NCBI RefSeq assembly: GCF_051020955.1
Contig: NW_027477555.1
Location: forward strand, 1-64,000
DNA from: Megalopta genalis
Lineage: Eukaryota > Arthropoda > Insecta > Hymenoptera > Halictidae
Direction of reading: 5' to 3'
Length of the DNA stretch: 64,000 bases
Position numbers and translations under genes: made by a program. Below the pieces are notes generated by a model. That model was not told the origin of the DNA, searched no databases, and saw nothing but the letters and a program-made list of their open reading frames with translations. Of the stretch, positions 40,393-52,840 are shown in pieces. Each line of letters begins with the position of its first letter. Within the stretch, counting starts at the first letter, position 1.

Positions 40393-41808
40393 TGCTAAAT
40401 CATGTGTTTCGGATGGAGTTGAAGCTAACTTGTTAGTCTCGTCTGCATTTGAAGCTATATCACTTATTTCGCTAGTATCTAAAGCTAAATCTTTTGTATC
40501 GCATGGATTTGAAGCTAAACCTTCTACATCGCATTGAATTGCTGCTAAATCATGTGTTTCGCTTGGATTTGAAGCTAACTCGTTTGTTTCGCCTGCATTT
40601 GAAACTATGCCACTTATATCGCAAGTATCTGAAGCTAAATCATTGGTTTCGTATGGATTTGAAGCTAAACATTCTACATCGCATTGATTTGTTGCTAAAT
40701 CATGTGTTTCGCTTGGATTGGAAGCTAACTCGTTTGTTTCGTCTGCATTTAAAGTTATGCCACTTATATAGCAAGTATCTGAAGCTAAATCATTGGTTTC
40801 GCATGGATTTGATGCTAAACCTTCTACATCGCATTGATTTGAAGCTAAATAATGTGTTTCGCATGGATTTGGAGCTAACCCGTTTGTTTCGTCTGCATTT
40901 GAAGCTATGTCACTTATATCGCAAGTATTTGAAGCTAAATCATTTGTTTCGCATGGATTTGAAGCCAAACCTTCTACATCGCATTGATTTGAAGCTAAAT
41001 AATGTGCTTCGCATGGATTTGAAGCTAACTCGTTTGTTTCGTCTGCATTTGAAGCTGTATCACTTATATCGCTAGTATCTGAAGCTAAATCATTTGTGTC
41101 TCTTGGATTTGAAGCTAATCCTTCTACATCGCATTGATTTGATGCTAAATCATGTGTTTCGCATGGAGTTGAAGCTAACTTGTTAGTCTCGTCTCCATTT
41201 GAAGCTATATCACTTATTTCGCTAGTATCTAAAGCTAAATCATTTGTTTCGCTTGGATTTGAAGCTAACTCGTTTGTTTCGCCTGCATTTGAAGCTATAT
41301 CAGTTACATCGCAAGTATCTGATGCTAAATCATTTTTCTCGCATGGATTTGAATCTAAGCCTTCTACTTCGCATTGATTTGAAGCTAAATCATGTGTATC
41401 GCATGGATTTGATGCTAACTCGTTTGTTTCCCCTGCATTTAAAGCTATATCAGTTATATCGAAAGTATCTGATGCTAAATCATTTGTTTCGCATGGATTT
41501 GAAGCTAAACATTCTACATCGCATTGATTTGAAGCTAAATCATGTGTTTTGCATGGATTTGAAGCTAACTCGTTTGTTTCGCCTCCAGTTGAATCTATAT
41601 CACTTACATAGCAAGTATTTGAAGCTAAATCATTTGTTCCGCATGGATTTGAAGCTAAGCCTTCTACTTCGCATTGATTTGAAACTAAATCATGTGTATC
41701 GCATGGATTTGATGCTAACTCGTTTGTTTCCCCTGCATTTGAATCTATATCACTTACATCGCAAGTATTTAAAGCTAAATCATTTCTTTCGCATGGATTT
41801 GAAGCCAA
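40171..41808 (-). other. Longest open frame of the array, 545 codons of Cys-rich decapeptides; probably not a gene
   Basis: On the - strand each 30-bp monomer reads as ten residues: ASNPCETNDL (A), ASDTCDISDI (B), ASNADETNEL (C), ASNPCETHDL (D), ASNQCDVEGL (E). The whole frame is this pattern with no unique N- or C-terminal region, signal peptide or splice-defined exon. The product would be very acidic, with almost no Lys or Arg and about four Cys per 50 residues. The start is simply a TTA-to-ATG-like change within a monomer. Similar frames on the - strand reach 372 codons (46484-47602). Equally long frames exist on the + strand, so openness follows from the repeat length. I list it because it is the best candidate if the array is or was coding. 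Confidence 0.25.
40381..41250. repeat. 870-bp duplicated block, copy 1 (copy 2 at 42034-42903)
   Basis: The block recurs at an offset of 1,653 bp. The 193-codon + strand translations of corresponding stretches (40494-41075 and 42147-42728) are identical. Rare shared variants include CATTGAATTGCTGC and TTATATAGCAAG. Confidence 0.85.
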
Positions 41809-41995
41809 ACCTTCTACATCGCATTGATTTGAAGCTAAATCATGTGCTTCGCATGGATTTGAAGCTAAGCTTTCTACGTCGCATTGGTGTGAAGCTAAAT
41901 GATGTGTATCGCATGGATTTTGAAGCTAACTCGTTTGATTCGTCTGCATTTGAAGATATATCACTTATATCCCAAGTGTTTGAAGCTAAATCATT
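40980..41995. repeat. 1-kb duplicated block, copy 1 (copy 2 at 46774-47789)
   Basis: The block is repeated at an offset of 5,794 bp with very few differences (for example CTCCATTTG near 41190 versus CTGCATTTG). Shared markers include TTTTTCTCGCATGG and ATATCGAAAGTATC. Confidence 0.85.
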
Positions 41996-42033
41996 TGTTT
42001 CGCTAAATCATTTGAAGCTAAGCCTTCTACATC

Positions 42034-42903
42034 GCATTGATTTGATGCTAAATCATGTGTTTCGCATGGAGTTGAAGCTAACTTGTTAGTCTCGTCTGCA
42101 TTTGAAGCTATATCACTTATTTCGCTAGTATCTAAAGCTAAATCTTTTGTATCGCATGGATTTGAAGCTAAACCTTCTACATCGCATTGAATTGCTGCTA
42201 AATCATGTGTTTCGCTTGGATTTGAAGCTAACTCGTTTGTTTCGCCTGCATTTGAAACTATGCCACTTATATCGCAAGTATCTGAAGCTAAATCATTGGT
42301 TTCGCATGGATTTGAAGCTAAACATTCTACATCGCATTGATTTGTTGCTAAATCATGTGTTTCGCTTGGATTGGAAGCTAACTCGTTTGTTTCGTCTGCA
42401 TTTAAAGTTATGCCACTTATATAGCAAGTATCTGAAGCTAAATCATTGGTTTCGCATGGATTTGATGCTAAACCTTCTACATCGCATTGATTTGAAGCTA
42501 AATAATGTGTTTCGCATGGATTTGGAGCTAACCCGTTTGTTTCGTCTGCATTTGAAGCTATGTCACTTATATCGCAAGTATTTGAAGCTAAATCATTTGT
42601 TTCGCATGGATTTGAAGCCAAACCTTCTACATCGCATTGATTTGAAGCTAAATAATGTGCTTCGCATGGATTTGAAGCTAACTCGTTTGTTTCGTCTGCA
42701 TTTGAAGCTGTATCACTTATATCGCTAGTATCTGAAGCTAAATCATTTGTGTCTCTTGGATTTGAAGCTAATCCTTCTACATCGCATTGATTTGATGCTA
42801 AATCATGTGTTTCGCATGGAGTTGAAGCTAACTTGTTAGTCTCGTCTGCATTTGAAGCTATATCACTTATTTCGCTAGTATCTAAATCTAAATCATTTGT
42901 TTC
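42034..42903. repeat. 870-bp duplicated block, copy 2
   Basis: Copy of 40381-41250 at +1,653 bp. It is followed by a further short tandem pair with an offset of 389 bp (from about 42900 and 43290), marked by TTTCGTGTGCATTTG and CATTAATTTTAACTAAATC. Confidence 0.8.
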
Positions 42904-43429
42904 GCATGGATTTGAAGCTAACTCGTTTGTTTCGTGTGCATTTGAAGCTATATCACATATATCCCAAGTGTTTGAATCTTAATCATTTGTTTCGTATGGA
43001 TTTGAAGCTAAACCATCTACATCGCATTAATTTTAACTAAATCATTTGTTTCGCATGGAATTGAAGCTAACTGGTTTGTTTCGTTTGCATTTGAAGCTAT
43101 ATCACTTATATCGCAAGTATCTGATGCTAAATCATTTGTTTCGCATGGATTTGAAACTAACCCTTCTACATCGCATTGATTTTAAGCTAAATCATTTGTT
43201 TCGCATGGAGTTGAAGCTAACTTGTTAGTCTCGTCTGCATTTGAAGCTATATCACTTATTTCGCTAGTATCTAAAGCTAAATCATTTGTTTCGCATGGAT
43301 TTGAAGCTAACTCGTTTGTTTCGTGTGCATTTGAAGCTATATCACATATATCCCAAGTGTTTGAATCTTAATCATTTGTTTCGTATGGATTTGAAGCTAA
43401 ACCATCTACATCGCATTAATTTTAACTAA

Positions 43430-45000
43430 ATCATTTGTTTCGCATGGATTTGAATCTAACTCGTTAGTTTCGCCTGCATTTGAAGCCTTATCACTTGTAT
43501 CGCAAGTATCTAAACCTAAATCATTTGTGTCTCATGTATTTAAAGCTAAGCCTTCTACTTCGTATAGATTTTAAGCTAAATGATATGTATCGCATGGATT
43601 TTGAAGCTAACTCGTTTGATTCCTCTGCATTTGAAGCTATATCACTTATATCCCAAGTGTTTGAAGCTAAATCATTTGTTTCGCACGGATTTGAACTTAA
43701 ACCTTTTACACGCATTCATTTGAAGCTAAATGATGTGATTCGCTTGATTTTAAGCTAACTCGTTTGTTTCCCCTGCATTTGAAGCTATATCACTTATATC
43801 GCAAGTTCATGTGCTAAATCAAGTGTTTCGCTTTGACTTGAAGCTAAACCATCTACATCGCATTGATTTGCAGCTAAGTCATGTGTTTCGCATGGATTTG
43901 AAGCTAACTCGTTTGTTTCGTCTCCTTTTGAAGCTATATCACTCATAGCCCAAGTATCTGAAGCTAAATCATTTGTTTCGCATGGATTTGAAGCTAAGCC
44001 TTCTACTTCGTATCGATTTGAAGCTTAATGATATGTATCGCATGGGGTTTCGAACCTACCCCGTTTGATTCGTCTCCATATGCAGCTAAATCAATAATAT
44101 CCCAAGTGTTTGAAGCTATATCATTTATTTAGCATGGAATTGAAGCTAAACCTTTTACATGGCATTGATTTGAAGCTAAATCATATGTTTCGCTTGTATT
44201 TGAAGCTATACCTTCTACATCGCATTGAGTTGAAGCTAAATCATGTGTTTCGCATGGATTTGAATCTAACTCGTTTGTTTCGCCTGCATTTGAAGCCTTA
44301 TCACTTACATCGCAAGTATCTTAACCTAAATCATTTGTGTCGCATGGATTTAAAGCCTAAGCATTCTACTTCGTATAGATTTTAAGCTAAATGATATGTA
44401 TCGCATGGATTTTGAAACTAACTCGTTTGATTCCTCTGCATTTGAAGCTATATCACATATATCCCAAGTGTTTGAAGCTAAATCATTTGTTTCGCACGGA
44501 TTTGAAGCTAAACCTTTTACATCGCATTGATTTGAAGCTTAATCATGTGTTTTGCATGGATTTGAAGCTAACTCGTTTGATTCGTCTGCAATTGACGCTA
44601 TATCACATATATCGCAAGTTCATGTGCTAAATCAAGTGTTTCGCTTTGACTTGAAGCTAACTCATTGGTGTCGCCTGCATTTGAATCTATATCACTTATA
44701 TTGCAAGTATTTGAAGCTAAATCATTTGTGTCGCATGGATTTTGAAGCTAACTCGTTTGATTCGTCTGCATTTGAAGCTATATCACTTATATGCCAAGTG
44801 TTTGAAGCTAAATCATTTGTTCCGCAAGGATTTGAAGCTAAACCTTCTACATCGTATTGAGATGAGCTGAATCATGTGTTTCACGTTTATTTGCAGCTAA
44901 ACCTTCTACATCGCACGGATTAGAAGCAAAATCATGTGTTTCGCATGGATTTGAAGCTAACTCGTTTGATTCGTCTGCATTGAAGCTATATCAGTTATAT
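43430..45000. repeat. More degenerate stretch of the array
   Basis: Monomers here diverge more than elsewhere. Examples are GAAGCCTTATCAC heads, CATTGAGATGAGCTG near 44855, TTTCACGTTTATTTGC near 44880 and a strongly altered monomer at 44041-44063. The 30-bp phase slips several times. No gene, RNA gene or foreign insertion is recognised. Confidence 0.65.
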
Positions 45001-46773
45001 CGCAAGTATCTGATGCTAAATCATTTGTTTCGCATGGATTTGAAGCTAAACATTCTACATCGCATTGATTTGAAGCTAAATCATGTGCTTCGCATGGATT
45101 TGAAGCTAAGCTTTCTACGTCGCATTGGTGAGAGGCTAAATGATGTGTATCGCATGGATTTTGAAGCTAACTCGTTTGATTCGTCTGCATTTGAAGAAAT
45201 ATCACTTATATCCCAAGTGTTTGAAGCTAAATCATTTGTTTCGCTTGGATTTGAAGCTAAACCTTCTACATCGCATTGATTTTAAGATAAATCATGTGTA
45301 TCGCACGGATTTGTAGCTAACTCGTTTGTTTCGTCTGCATTTGAAGCTATATCACTTATAACCCTAGTGTTTGAAGCTAATCCTTCTACTTCGCATTGAT
45401 TTGATGCTAAATCATGTGTTTCGCATGGAGTTGAAGGTAACTTGTTAGTATCGTCTGCATTTGAAGCTATATCACTTATTTCGCTAGTATCTAAAGCTAA
45501 ATCATTTGCTTCGCATGGATTTGAAGCTAAACTTCCTGCATCGCATTGATTTGAAGCTAAAATCATGTCTTTCGCTTGGATTGGAAGCTAACTCGTTTGT
45601 TTCGTCAGCATTTGAAGGCTATGGTCACTTATATCGCAAGTATTTGAAGCTAAATCATTTGTTTCGCATGGATTTGAAGCCAAACCTTCTACATCGCATT
45701 GATTTGAAGCTAAATAATGTGCTTCGCATGGATTTGAAGCTAACTCGTTTGTTTCGTCTGCATTTGAAGCTGTATCACTTATATCGCTAGTATCTGAAGC
45801 TAAATCATTTGTGTCTCTTGGATTTGAAGCTAATCCTTCTACATCGCATTGATTTGATGCTAAATCATGTGTTTCGCATGGAGTTGAAGCTAACTTGTTA
45901 GTCTCGTCTGCATTTGAAGCTATATCACTTATTTCGCTAGTATCTAAAGCTAAATCATTTGTTTCGCATGGATTTGAAGCTAACTCGTTTGTTTCGTGTG
46001 CATTTGAAGCTATATCACATATATCCCAAGTGTTTGAATCTTAATCATTTGTTTCGTATGGATTTGAAGCTATACCATCTACATCGCATTAATTTTAACT
46101 AAATCATTTGTTTCGCATGGATTTGAAACTAACCCTTCTACATCGCATTGATTTGAAGCTAAATCATGTGTTTCGCTTGGATTTGAAGACAAACCTTCTA
46201 CATCGCATTTATTTGAAGCTAAATCATGTGTTTCGCATGGATTTGAAGTTAATTCGTTCGTTGCGCACGCAGTTGAATCCAAATAATGTATATCACAAGT
46301 ATTTGTAGCTAAACAATTTGTTTCGCATGGATTTGAAGCTAAACCTTCTACATCGCATGGACTTAAAGCTAACTCGATTGTTTCGCATGCAGCTGAAGCT
46401 ATATCACCCATATCCCAAGTGTTTGCAGCTCTATCATTTGTTTCGCATGGATTTGAAGCTAAACCATCTAAATCGCATGAATTTTAAGCTAAATCATGTG
46501 TTCCGCATGGATTTGAAGCTAACTCGTTTGTTTCGTTTGCACTTGAAGCAATATCACTAATATCGCTAGTATCTGAAGCTAAATCATTTGTTTCGCATGG
46601 ATTTGAAGCTAAACCTTCAACATCGCTTTGATTTGCAGCTATATCATGTGTTTCCCATGGATTTGCAGCTAACTCGTTCGTTTCGCCTGCATTTGATGCT
46701 ATATCACTTATATCGCAAGTATCTAAAGCTAAATCAATTGTTTCGCATGGCTTTGAAGCTAAACCTTCTACAT

Positions 46774-47789
46774 CGCATTGATTTGAAGCTAAATAATGTG
46801 CTTCGCATGGATTTGAATCTAACTCGTTTGTTTCGTCTGCATTTGAAGCTGTATCACTTATATCGCTAGTATCTGAAGCTAAATCATTTGTGTCTCTTGG
46901 ATTTGAAGCTAATCCTTCTACATCGCATTGATTTGATGCTAAATCATGTGTTTCGCATGGAGTTGAAGCTAACTTGTTAGTCTCGTCTGCATTTGAAGCT
47001 ATATCACTTATTTCGCTAGTATCTAAAGCTAAATCATTTGTTTCGCTTGGATTTGAAGCTAACTCGTTTGTTTCGCCTGCATTTGAAGCTATATCAGTTA
47101 CATCGCAAGTATCTGATGCTAAATCATTTTTCTCGCATGGATTTGAATCTAAGCCTTCTACTTCGCATTGATTTGAAGCTAAATCATGTGTATCGCATGG
47201 ATTTGATGCTAACTCGTTTGTTTCCCCTGCATTTAAAGCTATATCAGTTATATCGAAAGTATCTGATGCTAAATCATTTGTTTCGCATGGATTTGAAGCT
47301 AAACATTCTACATCGCATTGATTTGAAGCTAAATCATGTGTTTTGCATGGATTTGAAGCTAACTCGTTTGTTTCGCCTCCAGTTGAATCTATATCACTTA
47401 CATAGCAAGTATTTGAAGCTAAATCATTTGTTCCGCATGGATTTGAAGCTAAGCCTTCTACTTCGCATTGATTTGAAACTAAATCATGTGTATCGCATGG
47501 ATTTGATGCTAACTCGTTTGTTTCCCCTGCATTTGAATCTATACCACTTACATCGCAAGTATTTAAAGCTAAATCATTTCTTTCGCATGGATTTGAAGCC
47601 AAACCTTCTACATCGCATTGATTTGAAGCTAAATCATGTGCTTCGCATGGATTTGAAGCTAAGCTTTCTACGTCGCATTGGTGTGACGCTAAATGATGTG
47701 TATCGCATGGATTTTGAAGCTAACTCGTTTGATTCGTCTGCATTTGAAGAAATATCACTTATATCCCAAGTGTTTGAAGCTAAATCATT
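46774..47789. repeat. 1-kb duplicated block, copy 2
   Basis: Copy of 40980-41995 at +5,794 bp. The left part of 46080-46580 has its own partner at about 48720-49220 (offset 2,642 bp), marked by GCGCACGCAGTTG and CATTTATTTGAAGC. Confidence 0.8.
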
Positions 47790-49199
47790 TGTTTCGCTTG
47801 GATTTGAAGCTAAACCTTCTACATCGCATTGATTTTAAGATAAATCATGTGTATCGCACGGATTTTGTAGCTAACTCGTTTGTTTCGTCTGCATTTGAAG
47901 CTATATCACTTATATCCCTAGTGTTTGAAGCTAATCCTTCTACTTCGCATTGATTTGATGCTAAATCATGTGTTTCGCATGGAGTTGAAGGTAACTTGTT
48001 AGTATCGTCTGCATTTGAAGCTATATCACTTATTTCGCTAGTATCTAAAGCTAAATCATTTGTTTCGCATGGATTTGAAGCTAAACTTCCTGCATCGCAT
48101 TGATTTGAAGCTAAATCATGTCTTTCGCTTGTGGATTGGAAGCTAACTCGTTTGTTTCGTCTGCATTTGAAGCTATGTCACTTATCGCAAGTATTTGAAG
48201 CTAAATCATTTGTTTCGCATGGATTTGAAGCCAAACCTTCTACATCGCATTGATTTGAAGCTAATTAATGTGCTTCGCATGGATTTGAAGCTAACTCGTT
48301 TGTTTCGTCTGCATTTGAAGCTGTATCACTTATATCGCTAGTATCTGAAGCTAAATCATTTGTGTCTCTTGGATTTGAAGCTAATCCTTCTACATCGCAT
48401 TGATTTGATGCTAAATCATGTGTTTCGCATGGAGTTTGAAGCTAACTTGTTAGTCTCGTCTGCATTTGAAGCAATATCACTTATTTCGCTAGTATCTAAA
48501 GCTAATCATTTGTTTCGTATGGATTTGAAGCTAACTCGTTTGTTTCGTGTGCATTTGAAGCTGTATCACATATATCCCAAGTGTTTGAATCTTAATCATT
48601 TGTTTCGTATGGATTTGAAGCTAAACCATCTACATCGCATTAATTTGTAACTAAATCATTTGTTTCGCATGGAATTGAAGCTAACTGGTTTGTTTCGTCT
48701 GCATTTGAAGCTATATCACTTATATCGCAAGTATCTGATGCTAAATCATTTGTTTCGCATGGATTTGAAACTAACCCTTCTACATCGCATTGATTTGAAG
48801 CTAAATCATGTGTTTCGCTTGGATTTGAAGACAAACCTTCTACATCGCATTTATTTGAAGCTAAATCATGTGTTTCGCATGGATTTGAAGTTAATTCGTT
48901 CGTTGCGCACGCAGTTGAATCCAAATAATGTATATCACAAGTATTTGTAGCTAAACAATTTGTTTCGCATGGATTTGAAGCTAAACCTTCTACATCGCAT
49001 GGACTTAAAGCTAACTCGATTGTTTCGCATGCAGCTGAAGCTATATCACCCATATCCCAAGTGTTTGCAGCTCTATCATTTGTTTCGCATGGATTTGAAG
49101 CTAAACCATCTAAATCGCATGAATTTTAAGCTAAATCATGTGTTCCGCATGGATTTGAAGCTAACTCGTTTGTTTCGTTTGCACTTGAAGCAATATCAC

Positions 49200-52050
49200 T
49201 AATATCGCTAGTATCTGAAGCTAAATCATTTGTTTCGCAGGATTTGAAGCTAAACCTTCTACATCGCATAGACTTGAAGCTAACTCGTTTGTTTCGCATG
49301 CAGCTGAAGCTATATCACCATATCTCAAGTGTTTGCAGCTCTATCATTTGTTTCGCATGGATTTGAAGCTAAACCCATCTAAATCGCATGAATTTTTAAG
49401 CTAATTCATGTGTTCCGCATGGATTTGAAGCTAACTCGTTTGTTTCGTCTGCACTTAAAGCAATATCACATATATCGCTAGTATCTGAAGCTAAATAATT
49501 TGTTTCGCATGGATTTGAAGCTAAACCTTCAACATCGCTTTGATTTGCAGCTATATCATGTGTTTCGCATGGATTTTGCAGCTAACTCGTTCGTTTCGCC
49601 TGCATTTGATGCTATATCACTTATATCACAAGTATCTGAAGCTAAATCATTTGTTTCGCATGGATTTGAAGCCAAACCTTCTATATCGCATTGATTTGAT
49701 GTTAAATCATGTGTTTTGCATGGATTTGAAGCTAACTCGTTTGTTTCCCTTGCATTTGAAGCTATATCACTTATATCGCAAGTATCTGATGCTAAGTCAT
49801 TTATTTCGCATGGATTTGAAGCTAACTCGTTTGTTTGGCCTGCAGTTGAATCTATATCACTTATATCGCAAGTATTTGAAGCAAAATCATTTGTTCCGCA
49901 TCGATTTGAAGCTAAGCCTTCTACTTCGAATTGATTTGAAGCTAAATCATTTGTTTCGCTTGAATGTGAAGCTAGCTCGTTTGTTTCGTCTGCATTTGAA
50001 GCTATATCACTTATATCACAAATGTGTGAAGCTACATCATTTGTTTCGCTTGGATGTAAAGCTAAACGATCTACATCGCATGATTTGAAGCTAAATCATG
50101 TGTTTTGCATGCATTTGAAGCTAACTCGTTTGTTTCCCCTGCATTTTGAAGCTATAACACTTATATCGCAAGTTCATGTGCTAAATCATGTGTTTCGCTT
50201 TGACTTGAAGCTATACCTTCTACATCGCATTGATTTGCAGCTAAATTATGTGTTTCGCATGGATTTGAATCTTACTCGTTTGTTTCGCCTGCATTTGAAG
50301 CTATATCACTATATCGCAAGCATTTGAAGCTAAATCATTTGTTCCGCATGGATTTGAAACTAAGCCTTCTACATCGCATTTATTTGAATCTTAATCATGT
50401 GTGTCGCATGGAGTTGAAGCCAGCTCGTTGTTTCGTCTGTATTTGAACGTATATCGCTTATAACGCAATTATCTGAAGATAAATCATTTGTTCCGCATGG
50501 ATTTGAAGCTAAGCCTTCTACTTCGCATTGATTTGAAGCTAAATCATGAGTATCGCATGCATTTTGAAGCTAACTGGTTTGATTCGTCTGCATTTGAAGC
50601 TATCTCACTTATATCCGAGTGTTTGATGCTAAATCATTTGTTTCGCATGGATTTGTATCTAAACCTTCTACATCGCATTGATTTAATGATAATCATGTGT
50701 TTCTCTTGGATGTGAAGCTAACTCATTTGTTTCGTCTGCATTGAAGCTATATCACTTATATCCAAAGTGTTTGAAGCTAAATCATTTGTTTCGCATGAAT
50801 TTGAAGCTAAACCTTCTACATCGCATTGATTTGAAGCTTAATCATGTGTTTCACATGGATTTGAAGCTAATTCGTTTCTATCCCCTGCATTTGAAGCTAA
50901 ATAATTTATATCGCAAGTATCTGATACTAAATCATTTGTTTCGCATGGATTTGAAGCTAAACCTTCTACATCGCATTGATTTGCATCTAAATGATGTGTT
51001 TCCCCTGCATTTGAAGCTATATCACTTATATCCAAGTATTTGAAGCTAAATCATTTGTTTCGCATGGATTTGAAGCTAAACCATCTAAATCGCATGAAAT
51101 TTAAGCTAAATCATGTGTTCCGCATGGATTTTGATGCTAAACCTTCTACTTTCGCATTGATTTGAAGCTGACTCGTTTGCTTCGTGCGCATTTGAAGCTA
51201 CATCACTTATATCCCAACTGTTTGAAGATAAATCATTTGATTCGCATGGATTTGAAGCTAGCTTGTTTCTTTCGTCTGCATTTGAAGCTATATCACATAT
51301 ATCGCAAGTATCTGAAACTAAATCATTTGTGTCGCATGGATTTGAAGCCTATCTCGTTTGTTTCGTCTGCATTTGAATCTATATCACTTATATCGCAAGT
51401 ATCTGAACTAAATCATTGGTTCGCATGAATTTGAAGCTAAACCTTCTACATCGCATTGATTTGAAGCTTAATCATGTGGTTTCACATGGATTTGAAGCTA
51501 ATTCCGTTTCTATCCCCTGCATTTGAAGCTAAATAATTTATATCGCAAGTATCTGATACTAAATCATTTGTTTCGCATGGATTTGAAGCTAAACCTTCTA
51601 CATCGCATTGATTTGCATCTAAATGATGTGTTTCCCCTGCATTTGAAGCTATATCACTTATATCCCAAGTATTTGAAGCTAAATCATTTGTTTCGCATGG
51701 ATTTGAAGCTAAACCATCTAAATCACATGAAATTTAGCTAAATCATGTGTTCCGCATGGATTTGAAGCTAAACCTTCTACTTTCGCATTGATTTGAAGCT
51801 GACTCGTTTTGCTTCGTGCGCATTTGAAGCTACATCACTTATATCCCAACTGTTTGAAGATAAATCATTTGATTCGCATGGATTTGAAGCTAGCTTGTTT
51901 CTTTCGTCTGCATTTGAAGCTATATCACATATATCGCAAGTATCTGAAACTAAATCATTTGAGTCGCATGGATTTGAAGCTATCTCGTTTGTTTCGTCTG
52001 CATTTGAATCTATATCACTTATAATCGCAAGTATCTGAACCTAAATCATT
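49200..52050. repeat. Indel-rich stretch of the array
   Basis: About two dozen one-base insertions or deletions relative to the standard monomers occur here. Examples are GCAGGATTTG near 49238, ATCACCATATC near 49316, GAATTTTTAAGC near 49394, GCATTGAAGC near 50741, TATATCCAAG near 51032, ATTCCGTTTC near 51502 and TATAATCGC near 52022. Comparable runs elsewhere in the array are largely free of them. The stretch also contains a tandem pair offset by about 626 bp (from about 50805 and 51430). Confidence 0.75.
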
Positions 52051-52424
52051 GGTTTCGCATGGATTTGAAGCTAAACCTTCTTACATCGCATAGATTTGAA
52101 GCTAAATCATGTGTTTCGCATGGATTTGAATCTAACTCGGTTGTTGCGCATGCAGTTGAATCTAAATAACGTACATCGCAAGTATTTGTAGCTAAACCAT
52201 TTGTTTGGAATGGATTTGAAGCTAAAGCTTCTACATCGCATTGATTTGCAGCTAAATAATGTGTTTCGCATGGATTTGAAGCTAACTCGTTTGTTTCGTC
52301 TGCACTTGAAACTATATCACCTATATCGCAAGTATCTGAATGTATATCATTTGTTTCGCATAGATTTGAAGCTAACTCGTTTGTTTCGTCTGCATTGTTT
52401 GAAGCTAAATCATTTGTTTCGCCT

Positions 52425-52840
52425 GGACTTGAAGCTAAACCTTCCACACAGCATTGATTTGAGGCTTAATCATGTGTTTTGCATGGTTTTCAGGCTAACT
52501 CGTTTATTTCCCCTGCATTTAAAGCTATATCACTCATATCGCAAATAACTGGAGCTAAATCATTGGTTTCGCATGGATTTGAAGCTAAACCTTCTACATC
52601 GCACTGATTTGCTGCTAAATCATGTGTTTCGCATGGATCTAAAGCTAAGCCTTCTACTTCTCATCGATTTGAAGCTTAATCATGTGTTTCGCATGGATTT
52701 GCAGCTAACTCGTTTGTATCCCCTGAATTTGAACTATATCACTTATATCGCAAGAATCTGAAGCTAAATCATTTGTGATGCATGGATTTGAAGCTACACC
52801 TTCTACATCGCATTGATTTGCTGCTAAATCATGTGTTTCG
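52425..52840. repeat. Module shared with 9140-9560
   Basis: This is the distant copy of the variant series described for 9140-9560, including CCACACAGCATTG, GGTTTTCAGGC, CTCATATCGC and GTGATGCATGG. It ends close to the retrotransposon. Confidence 0.8.
52681..52793. repeat. Uninterrupted paralogue of the copia left flank
   Basis: The 113 bp at 52681-52793 are repeated at 53041-53153 (offset 360 bp, 12 monomers), including the private shortened head GAATTTGAACTATATC and TTTGTGATGCATGG. Here the sequence continues GAAGCTACACC; in the downstream copy GAAGC is followed directly by the LTR start TGTTGG. Confidence 0.9.

Noticed and set aside
44044..44062. tRNA T-arm
   Set aside because: GGGGTTTCGAACCTACCCC looks like a T-arm, but the loop is too long, no other tRNA arms are present, and the sequence aligns as a mutated satellite monomer.
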